Shown here: positions 42,525-50,596 of the stretch, piece by piece
Layout of the letters: every line of letters starts with the position of its first letter
Numbering within the stretch: the first letter of the stretch is position 1
Assembly: GCA_016939335.1 (NCBI GenBank)
Contig: JAFGHC010000033.1
Location: forward strand, 1 to 53,716
Source: Candidatus Saganbacteria bacterium
Lineage (GTDB): Bacteria; Margulisbacteria; WOR-1; O2-12-FULL-45-9; XYB2-FULL-48-7
DNA length: 53,716 bases
Reading direction: 5' to 3'
Position numbers and translations under genes: made by a program
The notes under the pieces: model-generated
Databases searched by the model: none
What the model saw: the letters and a program-made list of their open reading frames with translations, nothing else
What the model was told of the DNA's origin: nothing

Positions 42525-45500
42525 GAAGCAAGAAGTTAGAAGTGAGAAGTAAGAAATTCATAGCTTTGGTCATCGCCCTTTTAGGGCTGGTCGTTCTGGC
42601 CGGTGCGGCCCAGGCGATCACCACCGATGTGCCGGCCAACTCCGTCGTTAACCCGGTCAGCAACACTCTCTACGTCGTCAATAACGGCGCGCCGCGGATC
42701 GACGTTTACAAGGCGAGCGGCAACTGGACGAACAGCGGGACCACCCCGATCACTATCCCGGCCGGCTCCCAGTGCTACGGCCTGGCCGTTTCGGCCGACG
42801 GGACCAAGCTCTACGTCAGCCTCGCCGCCGGCTCTTTATCCAAGACCAGCGTTTACAGTTTGGACAGCAACGGCCTCCCCACCGGTTCCGTCGACCTGAC
42901 CAAGCCCGACGGCAGCGCCGTCTACTGGTCGAGTTCTTCCGCGCCGGGCGGCCTCGCGCTGGGCGGCGACAACAAACTCTTCGTCGCCGACCAGGGCGTC
43001 AGCTGGTTCCGCGTCTTTGACACCGCCAGCAATACCTGGCTGAAAAACGTGAACGTGATCGATCCCGGGACCGGACAGGGGGTAAACAACCTTTACTCGA
43101 TCGCGGTCACGCCGGGGACTACCTCATATAAGATCTACGTCGCCCGCCGGTCAAGTGCGGGCGCGATCTACGTTTACACCTACAACGCCGGAACGATCAG
43201 TTATCTTAGGACGATCACCGGGTTAACCTATCCGACTTACATGAAAGTGGTTAACGGCGAGTTGTTCGTGGCGGTCAACGGGACTAACGGGATCGATGTT
43301 CAGGTCTACAATACCAGCAACGATACTCTGGTCGGCAACGTGATGAGCGGCACCGTCGGCAGCTACGGCTGGACGGCGTTCGACGTCAGCGCCGACGGGG
43401 CCTGGCTCCTCTTCAAGAAGGCGGCCGACCCGAATGAAGCCAACAACTACGTCTACAAGATCATGGTCTCCGCCATCAGCGGCAACGTGACCGCCACCAA
43501 GGTCACGCAGATCGACAATATCATCAACCCGCCCAATCCCGGCAACGTGATCGCCTGCGACGGCCTGATGATCTCGACCACGCAAGCCAATGTCGGCCTG
43601 GCCAACAGCCCGAACGGCAATTTCCTGCAGATCTACAGCAACATCGTCGACCAAGCGCCCAACCCGCCGTCCAATCTCCAGCAGTACAAGCTCGACGGGG
43701 TCACCCCGATCGCCAAGGGAGGCGGCACCTACGAAAACGGGATCGTCTGCAAATTCACCGTTACCGACCCCGACAGCCCCACCATCATCCCCAGTGTTTT
43801 TTACGGCCCGGTCGGCGGGGTGGGAACGCGGGTGACCGGTCCGGCGGCCGCTTCGGGCAGCACCGTCTCGATCACGATCCCGGCCTCCGGCAGTCTCGCC
43901 GCGGGCGCGTATGAATGGTCGGCCCGGGCCGATGACGGCACCTACGTCAAGGATACCGCTTTCGGCGCCGACAGCGGCGCGGCCGACTTTGTGGTCAACA
44001 TCCCCGCGCCGACCGTTGCCTCTATCACACCGAACACCGGCGCCCAGAACACGCTGGTCACGATCGACAACCTCGCCGGGACCAATTTTGTCTCCGCCAC
44101 CACCGTCAAGCTGACCCGCGCGGGGCAGTCCGACATCACCGCGACCGGCGTCAACGCCGTGTCCGCAAACAAGATCACCTGCTCGTTCAACCTGTCCGGC
44201 GCGCAGCTCGGCGCCTGGAACGTCGTTGCCACCAATCCCGACGGCCAGTCGGGGACGCTGACCAACGGCTTTACGGTCACCGCCCAGGCGCCGATCATCA
44301 CCGGCATTACGCCGAACTCCGGCACGCAGGGAACAACTGTCGCCATCACCAATCTTTCCGGCCTTTATTTCGCCGCCGGCGCGGCCGTCAAGCTGGCCAA
44401 CGGCGGCAGCGTCATCAATATGTCGGGGATCAACGTCGTCAGCGCGACGCGGATCACCGGCTCGTTCGCCATCCCGGCCAGCGCCACGCCCGGCTACTGG
44501 GCCGTCGTCGTCACTAACCCCGACGGCCAGTCGTTCACCTATAGCGGCGGTTTTATTGTCAACGCCACCACCCCGGCGCCGGCCGTCAGCGGCCTGACGC
44601 CGAATTTCGGCGCCCAGGGCTCGACCGTCAGCATCACCAATTTGGCCGGGTCGGGCTTCGTTTCCGGGGCGACCGTCAAACTGACCAACGGGTCAAGCGT
44701 GATCAACGCGACCAACGTCACCGTGGCCAGTTCGATCAAGATCACCTGTTCGCTGGCCATCCCGGCGAGCGCTCCGGCCGGCTACTGGACCGCCGTCGTC
44801 ACTAACCCCGACGGCCAGACCGGCTCTTTGGCTGGCGCCTTCAACGTCACCGCCACGCCTCCGCCGGCGATCACCACCACCAGCCTCCCTAACGGGACCG
44901 TCGGCTCCGCCTACGGCCAGACGCTGGCGGCCAGCGGCGGCACCGCCCCTTACACCTGGTCGATCACCGCCGGCTCGCTGCCGGCCGGCCTCACGCTTAA
45001 CGCCGCGACCGGCACGATCGGCGGTGTGCCGACGACCGCCCAGACGGCCAACTTTACCGTCCAGGTAACCGACGCCGCCGGCCGGACCGCTTCCACAACT
45101 TTATCGCTGACGATCCTCGGCCTGCCGCCGGCGGTCTCCGGAATTACGCCGAACAGCGGCGCCCAGGGCGCCACCGTCAATATCACCAACCTGGCGGGGT
45201 CGAATTTCGTCCCCGGCGCCGCCGTCAAACTGACCAAAAACGGCAGCATGATCGCCGCGACCGGCGTCAGCGTGGTGTCGCCAGCCCAGATCACCTGTTC
45301 GCTCACTATACCGGCCGACGCCGTGATCGGTTACTGGAATGTCACCGTCACCAATCCCGACGGGCAGTCGGGCACCCTGGGCGGGCTCTTCAAAATCACC
45401 GCCAAGGTCTCTGCCCCGACGGTCACCGGCATCACACCGAACAGCACCAACGAGGGCTCGACCGTCAATATCACCAACCTGGCGGGAACTGGCTTTGTTA

Positions 45501-48322
45501 CCGGCTGCGCCGTCAGTCTGACCAAGAACGGTGCCACGATCGCCGCGACCGGCGTCAGCGTCGTGTCTCCGGCCCAGATCACCTGTTCGTTCGCCATTCC
45601 GCTGGCGGCGGAGGGCGGCGCCTGGGACGTCACCGTCACTAACCCGGACGGCCAGTCCGGCACCCTGCCCGGCGGTTTCACCGTCAATAAAGCGCCCGCG
45701 CCGGCGGTCACCGGCATTACGCCGAACAGCACCAACGAGGGCTTCACTGTCAGCATCAGCAACCTGGCGGGGACAAATTTCGCTGCCGGCGCCACCGTCA
45801 AGCTGACCAAGAACAGCGCCACAATTGACGCGACCGGCGTCAACGTGGTTTCCCCGGCCAAGATCACCTGTTCGCTGGCCGTTCCCCTGACGGCGGAGGT
45901 CGGCGCCTGGGACGTCACCGTCACCAATCCCAACGGCCTGCCCGGCACCCTGCCCGGCGGTTTCACCATCAACCCCAAGCTGCCCGGCCCCACCATTGCC
46001 AGTATTGATCCGAACAACGCGGTGGCCGGCGGCAACGTCAAGGTCATCAATCTGGTCGGCACGAATTTCCTGGGCGGCGCGTCCGTCACGCTGACCAACG
46101 GCAGCAACAAGATCACCGCGACCGGCGTCAACGTGGCTTCGTCCTCATACATTTCCTGTAATCTGGCGATCCCGGCCGGCGCGGTACCCGGCAAGTGGAA
46201 CGTCACGGTGACCAACCCCGACACCCAGGCGGCGACCTTGAACAACGGCTTCACCGTCTACTCTCCGGGAACAGCGCCGACGATCTCGTCGATCACCCCC
46301 AGCACCGGCAAAACCGGCGAAGCTCTTACCGTCACGATCAACGGGACCTATTTCAGCTCCGGCGCGACGGCCAAGCTCGCGATGACCGGCCAGGCCGACG
46401 TGCCGATCACCATCACCAACGTCCTGGCGGCAAAGATCACCGGTACACTGGCGATCCCGGCGGGAACGCAGGCCGGCGCCTGGACGGTGCTGGTCACCAA
46501 TCTCGACGGGCAGACCGGCGAACTGGTCGACGGCTTCACGGTGACGGCGGGCGGAGTCAACACGATCACGCTGGTCTCGCCGAGCGGCGGCGAAAGCTGG
46601 GACACCCTTTCGCAGCACAATATCGCCTGGACCACGACCGGCGCGATCGCCAACGTGAAGATCGAACTTTCCACTGACGGCGGTTCCACCTGGTCGACGC
46701 TCCCCGGCGCCGCCAGCGTTGCCAACACCGGCTCCTGGCTCTGGACCCTGCCCAGCACGCCGACCACGCAGGGGCGCATCCGGATCAGCGATGTGGCGGA
46801 TCCGGCCGTTTCCGGCACCTCGGGCAATTTCACGATCGTCAGCAATCTCCCGGCGCCGACGATCGCCAGCATCGACCCGGACAACGGCATCGCGGGTAAC
46901 ACCGTGACCGTCGTCAACCTGATCGGCTCGAACTTTGTCACCGGCACGTCCGTCAAGCTGGTCAAAGGGGCGGCCGTTATCAACGCGATCAACGAGGTGA
47001 CCTACTCTCCGACCTACATCACCTGCCAGCTGGCGCTCCCGGCCACCGCCGAGATCGGCGACTGGAACGTGGTCGTAACCAACCCCGACGCCAAGTCGGC
47101 CACCAAGGCCAACGGCTTCCATATCTACGCTCCGTCGGCGCTGCCGCCGACGATCAGCTTGATCGCGCCGAACAGCGGCGCCCAGGGTGCGACGGTCGCA
47201 GTAACGCTGACCGGCACCAATTTCAACGCGGGCGCCACGGCCAAGATCGCCAAGACCGGGCAAACCGACATTCCGATCGTCATCTCGAACATCACGGCGA
47301 CCCAGATCACCGGTTCGCTGCAGATCCTGGCGGGAGCGCAGACCGGCACCTGGACGGTAATGGTCACCAATCCCGACACGCAGACCGGCCAGCTGGTCAA
47401 CGGGTTCACTGTGACGGGGGGCGGCACGGGCGCGGTCTCCAACGTCAATATCGTCCGCGACGGCGACACGTACGGTTCTTCGGTCACCGTGACCTGGCAG
47501 ACCGATCCGGCCAATACGGCGGTGGACGTCTACGCCAGGACCGGAGATTTCTCCACGACCGCGGGCAGCTGGACGAAAGCGGCGTCGGGTATTACAATAG
47601 GCACCTACACCGACAGCAACCAGGTGGGTAATGGCACCGCGAAGTACTACAAGATCATTCCGGCGGGTGCAACTTTGCAAAACAGCGATCTAACACAAGA
47701 TGTGGTTGGGAAGTTTGACCTCAACGCCGGAGGGAGCCCTGAACAATTCTTTATCTCCCTGCCGCTTATACCGAACTCATCCTCGCCAAATTCAGTTATA
47801 GGCGCCCAAGCAACAAACGGCGATGGTATTATGATCTTTGATATAAACAAAAGTGTTACTCAGGCCGTTCAGTGGAACGGAACAGCTTGGGTCGATTTCT
47901 TTAGCGGCGCTCCGTCAGACATGGAAATCTTCCCGGGTTATGCCTATGGGTATTTAACAACCACTAATAGATTTATCTCAATCGTTGGAGTTGTGCGCAA
48001 TGAAGCATCTTATTCCCGCACAATTACGGGCGGAGCAAATATGAGCAAAAACGATTGGATAGCTGCTCCCTATCCTGTCAGCATTCTTGTCACCAATGCT
48101 GGCTTAAACGATTCGACAGTCGGGTCAGATCCGACCAATGCCGGAACCCTCTATTTATTCGATATAAATGCAACCTGGTTGGAAGGAGCCGTTCATGATG
48201 GGGCTTCAACCTGGAAAGATGCGTTTACCGGCAATCCTTCTACAATGGTCTTGCAGCCTGGTAAAGGGTACATGTTTACAAATCCAGTGGATTTTACCTG
48301 GACAGTAAACAAGCCTTACTAA
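42521..48322 (+). CDS. Giant secreted protein: beta-propeller-like region, ten IPT/TIG repeats, Ig-like domains
   Basis: A 1,933-aa protein with a clear Sec signal peptide (LVIALLGLVVLAGAAQA, cleavage after AQA near residue 32). Residues about 35-400 are WD/NHL-like propeller repeats (SNTLYVVNNG, LYVSLAAGS, LFVADQGVSWF). About 500-1,640 hold ten IPT/TIG repeats, each opening with a variant of ITGITPNSG. They are interrupted by a putative Ig domain (LPNGTVGSAYGQTLAASGGT) and a domain opening with VSPSGGESW that resembles Kre9/KNH-type modules. A fibronectin-III-like segment and a lower-GC C-terminal module follow. Role inferred: cell-surface or extracellular adhesin/structural protein. It is the second gene of the 41445 unit. 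No cell-wall or T9SS sorting motif was identified at its own C-terminus. Confidence 0.85.
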   Translation: MRSKKLEVRSKKFIALVIALLGLVVLAGAAQAITTDVPANSVVNPVSNTLYVVNNGAPRIDVYKASGNWTNSGTTPITIPAGSQCYGLAVSADGTKLYVSLAAGSLSKTSVYSLDSNGLPTGSVDLTKPDGSAVYWSSSSAPGGLALGGDNKLFVADQGVSWFRVFDTASNTWLKNVNVIDPGTGQGVNNLYSIAVTPGTTSYKIYVARRSSAGAIYVYTYNAGTISYLRTITGLTYPTYMKVVNGELFVAVNGTNGIDVQVYNTSNDTLVGNVMSGTVGSYGWTAFDVSADGAWLLFKKAADPNEANNYVYKIMVSAISGNVTATKVTQIDNIINPPNPGNVIACDGLMISTTQANVGLANSPNGNFLQIYSNIVDQAPNPPSNLQQYKLDGVTPIAKGGGTYENGIVCKFTVTDPDSPTIIPSVFYGPVGGVGTRVTGPAAASGSTVSITIPASGSLAAGAYEWSARADDGTYVKDTAFGADSGAADFVVNIPAPTVASITPNTGAQNTLVTIDNLAGTNFVSATTVKLTRAGQSDITATGVNAVSANKITCSFNLSGAQLGAWNVVATNPDGQSGTLTNGFTVTAQAPIITGITPNSGTQGTTVAITNLSGLYFAAGAAVKLANGGSVINMSGINVVSATRITGSFAIPASATPGYWAVVVTNPDGQSFTYSGGFIVNATTPAPAVSGLTPNFGAQGSTVSITNLAGSGFVSGATVKLTNGSSVINATNVTVASSIKITCSLAIPASAPAGYWTAVVTNPDGQTGSLAGAFNVTATPPPAITTTSLPNGTVGSAYGQTLAASGGTAPYTWSITAGSLPAGLTLNAATGTIGGVPTTAQTANFTVQVTDAAGRTASTTLSLTILGLPPAVSGITPNSGAQGATVNITNLAGSNFVPGAAVKLTKNGSMIAATGVSVVSPAQITCSLTIPADAVIGYWNVTVTNPDGQSGTLGGLFKITAKVSAPTVTGITPNSTNEGSTVNITNLAGTGFVTGCAVSLTKNGATIAATGVSVVSPAQITCSFAIPLAAEGGAWDVTVTNPDGQSGTLPGGFTVNKAPAPAVTGITPNSTNEGFTVSISNLAGTNFAAGATVKLTKNSATIDATGVNVVSPAKITCSLAVPLTAEVGAWDVTVTNPNGLPGTLPGGFTINPKLPGPTIASIDPNNAVAGGNVKVINLVGTNFLGGASVTLTNGSNKITATGVNVASSSYISCNLAIPAGAVPGKWNVTVTNPDTQAATLNNGFTVYSPGTAPTISSITPSTGKTGEALTVTINGTYFSSGATAKLAMTGQADVPITITNVLAAKITGTLAIPAGTQAGAWTVLVTNLDGQTGELVDGFTVTAGGVNTITLVSPSGGESWDTLSQHNIAWTTTGAIANVKIELSTDGGSTWSTLPGAASVANTGSWLWTLPSTPTTQGRIRISDVADPAVSGTSGNFTIVSNLPAPTIASIDPDNGIAGNTVTVVNLIGSNFVTGTSVKLVKGAAVINAINEVTYSPTYITCQLALPATAEIGDWNVVVTNPDAKSATKANGFHIYAPSALPPTISLIAPNSGAQGATVAVTLTGTNFNAGATAKIAKTGQTDIPIVISNITATQITGSLQILAGAQTGTWTVMVTNPDTQTGQLVNGFTVTGGGTGAVSNVNIVRDGDTYGSSVTVTWQTDPANTAVDVYARTGDFSTTAGSWTKAASGITIGTYTDSNQVGNGTAKYYKIIPAGATLQNSDLTQDVVGKFDLNAGGSPEQFFISLPLIPNSSSPNSVIGAQATNGDGIMIFDINKSVTQAVQWNGTAWVDFFSGAPSDMEIFPGYAYGYLTTTNRFISIVGVVRNEASYSRTITGGANMSKNDWIAAPYPVSILVTNAGLNDSTVGSDPTNAGTLYLFDINATWLEGAVHDGASTWKDAFTGNPSTMVLQPGKGYMFTNPVDFTWTVNKPY
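44008..47420 (+). repeat. Ten IPT/TIG coding repeats (about 275 bases each)
   Basis: Units open near 44008, 44289, 44571, 45127, 45415, 45700, 45985, 46273, 46852 and 47140. Two non-TIG domains are inserted near 44860-45120 and 46560-46845. Repeats 4-6 are very alike at DNA level (GCGACCGGCGTCA followed by CAGATCACCTGTTC). Confidence 0.85.
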
Positions 48323-48850
48323 TAGAGGGGGAATGAAAATGATAAAAGTCAATCTACATAAGGGGGGAATGAGAAGCTGGAGCAAGCTATTTGCAATAGG
48401 CCTTGTATTGCTAATGGCAGCTGCGCCGGCTTTTGCTACTGCTGTAACCACTAATGCTTCACCAATCTATAATCATTTGGGCGCTCCTAATAATATTGGT
48501 GTTAATACTTTCTACCAAGTAATCCAGTCAACCAATGCTACAATTGACCCGCCTGATGCAAACGGCAATCCCACTGGAGACGATACTTTAGCAAACGTTG
48601 TCTATGGGGTCGCTACAGGTATAGGCCAGATTGCTATCGCAGGCCAGATTAGTGGAAAAAATTCTGATATCACTGCTGGCAAATATGTGTACATTAGAGT
48701 TTGGGAAGGGGCAACCTCCGCAGCTACAATTCCCACTAATGCAACTTATTATATCCAATCCACTCCGGCAAACGTTGGTACTGGATTTGTTATGACAGGA
48801 GGTTATAATCCAACCACTTTTACAGTTAATCCTGTTGGTAATACTCTAAC
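47640..48850 (+). other. Low-GC segment spanning a gene boundary
   Basis: Hand counts of five 60-base lines give 37-52% G+C (for example 22/60 at 48481-48540), against 63% at 46081-46140 and 65% at 49501-49560. Codon choice also shifts (AAT, ATT, TTA, GCT appear). The segment covers the C-terminal module of the 1,933-aa protein and the N-terminal module of the next. Confidence 0.75.
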
Positions 48851-50546
48851 CATCACCACGACCAGCTTGCCAAATGGCACGGCCGGCTCTTTCTACAGCG
48901 CGACTTTGCATGCCACTGGCGGGACAACGCCGTACACTTGGTCCTTGGCTTCTGGCGATTCGCTGGGGGCGGTTGGCTTGACGCTTAACGTAGCTACCGG
49001 TGTCATCTCCGGGACGCCGACAAGCGCGACTACTTTGAACTTTACAGTCCAGGTGGACGACTCGGCTTCTCATACCGCAACTAGACCTTTGTCGATTACC
49101 ATCAACACCCCCGGCACCAACAACCCGCCGGTGGCCGAGAGCCTTAATGTGACAGCTACTTCGGGAGTGACGACAACGATCACGCTCAAAGCAACTGATC
49201 CCGACGCTGGCGATACAATCGCCTCCTACGCAATTGTCGATCATCCGATCTACGGGACCGTCACGGTCAGCGGCAATCAGGCTACTTATACGCCGCCGAC
49301 TAACGGCTACACGGGCCTCGATCCATTCACCTATAAGGCGATAGACAACCACGGCGCTGAATCAACCCCCGCGACCGTGAACATTACCGTCACCGCCCCG
49401 ACCGCCATCGTCATCGACGACTTCGAGGGGGGCTGCGTCAAAACCAATGGTTACTATGTCTTCGAAAATTGCCAGGACATCACGCCGACCAACGAAAGCA
49501 TCAACTCGCAGCTCCGCAAGGGCGAGGCCAAGGACAACGGCAACTTCGGCGCCAAGGTCCGCTACTCTTACGTCGGCACCGACGGCTCCGACTGGGGCGG
49601 CGGCTGGGGCGCCCAGCTGATCAAGACGCTCGACCTCGAGCAGGCCAAGAGTATCACCATGAACGTGAAGTGGGACGGCTCGGACAACGACATGATCTTC
49701 TCGCTCAAGGACAGCGACGGCACAACGGTCAACGGCACCGTCGCCAACGCCACGCTGAAGGCCCTCGGCGGCTACGGCCAGATCACCATCGACCGGGCTA
49801 ACTTTGCCATCAACGACGCCGGCGCCGACAGCAGCTTCGACTGGGCCCAGGTCATCTCTTACAACTTTATCTTCAATACCAAGCTGACGACCAGCAACTA
49901 TATGTACCTCGACGACATCACCGCCCAGCTCGGCCAGGTCATCCCGCCGCTCTCGGGCAACACCATCTCGGTCTCGCCGAAGTCGGGCCCGGTCGGCACG
50001 GTCCTGACGATCAGCTGGGTCAAGGGAAATACTTTCGGCTCGTACCAGGGGAACAGCATAGTGATGTTCACCAATAAAGCGACCGGCGTGACTTCGGCCA
50101 ACGGCACGATCCTTTCCTGGAGCGAGACGCAGATCAAGGTCGTCGTCCCGCAGCTCGCCGCCGGCCAGTACGACGTCGCCGTCCGCGTCGCGCAGAGCGC
50201 CAGCGGCACGGTCCAGCCGTTCACCACCGACCCCGACACCTTCCAGGTGTACGCGGGCGGCGGGGCGGATACGCCGAGCATCTACCCGAACCCGTTCGAT
50301 CCGGGCAAGGAAACGGTGACGATCGCTTTGACCGACACCAAGGGGGCGAGCAACATCGATTACTACATCTATGATATGACGGCCCGGCTGGCCCATCGCG
50401 TGACGGGCGGCGGCACCCAGATCACCTGGGACGGCAGGGACCTCCAGGGAGGCCTGGCCGCTAACGGCGCCTATCTCGTCAGGATCGTTAACGCGGACAC
50501 CAGGTCGCTGATCGCCAGGGGCAAGCTCCTGGTCATCAGGCATTAA
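48339..50546 (+). CDS. Secreted multidomain protein ending in a FlgD-Ig-like C-terminal domain
   Basis: A 735-aa protein. The signal peptide is LFAIGLVLLMAAAPAFA, near residue 32. Then come an unrecognised low-GC domain, a putative Ig domain (LPNGTAGSFYSATLHATGGT), and a cadherin-like/Big domain (YTPPTNGYTGLDPFTYKAID). A CBM11/CIA30-like beta-sandwich follows (VIDDFEGGCVKTNGYYVFEN, later FSLKDSDG and YMYLDDITAQ), then an IPT-like domain. The C-terminus is YPNPFDPGKETVTIALTDTK continuing to ITWDGRDLQGG and ending LLVIRH, the FlgD-Ig layout used as a sorting domain by some surface proteins. The start at 48339 fits AGAGGGGGA at seven bases; ATG 48333 would be too close. Third gene of the unit. 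Confidence 0.8.
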   Translation: MIKVNLHKGGMRSWSKLFAIGLVLLMAAAPAFATAVTTNASPIYNHLGAPNNIGVNTFYQVIQSTNATIDPPDANGNPTGDDTLANVVYGVATGIGQIAIAGQISGKNSDITAGKYVYIRVWEGATSAATIPTNATYYIQSTPANVGTGFVMTGGYNPTTFTVNPVGNTLTITTTSLPNGTAGSFYSATLHATGGTTPYTWSLASGDSLGAVGLTLNVATGVISGTPTSATTLNFTVQVDDSASHTATRPLSITINTPGTNNPPVAESLNVTATSGVTTTITLKATDPDAGDTIASYAIVDHPIYGTVTVSGNQATYTPPTNGYTGLDPFTYKAIDNHGAESTPATVNITVTAPTAIVIDDFEGGCVKTNGYYVFENCQDITPTNESINSQLRKGEAKDNGNFGAKVRYSYVGTDGSDWGGGWGAQLIKTLDLEQAKSITMNVKWDGSDNDMIFSLKDSDGTTVNGTVANATLKALGGYGQITIDRANFAINDAGADSSFDWAQVISYNFIFNTKLTTSNYMYLDDITAQLGQVIPPLSGNTISVSPKSGPVGTVLTISWVKGNTFGSYQGNSIVMFTNKATGVTSANGTILSWSETQIKVVVPQLAAGQYDVAVRVAQSASGTVQPFTTDPDTFQVYAGGGADTPSIYPNPFDPGKETVTIALTDTKGASNIDYYIYDMTARLAHRVTGGGTQITWDGRDLQGGLAANGAYLVRIVNADTRSLIARGKLLVIRH

Positions 50547-50549
50547 AGG

Positions 50550-50577
50550 TGAAATCAATGAAAAAACTTAACGATAA
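50550..50577 (+). promoter_or_regulatory. Sigma-28-like promoter (TGAAATCA-N12-AACGATAA)
   Basis: Copy 13 of 14. It begins four bases after the previous stop. Its spacer contains an in-frame ATG (50558) that would otherwise be taken as the next gene's start. Confidence 0.75.
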
Positions 50578-50596
50578 ATATACGGGGCAGGAAACA

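Noticed and set aside
46145-47680. Minus-strand open frame of 511 codons opposite the IPT/TIG repeats
   Set aside because: Its repeat-like product simply mirrors the repeated plus-strand DNA; the sense frame has a signal peptide and known domains.
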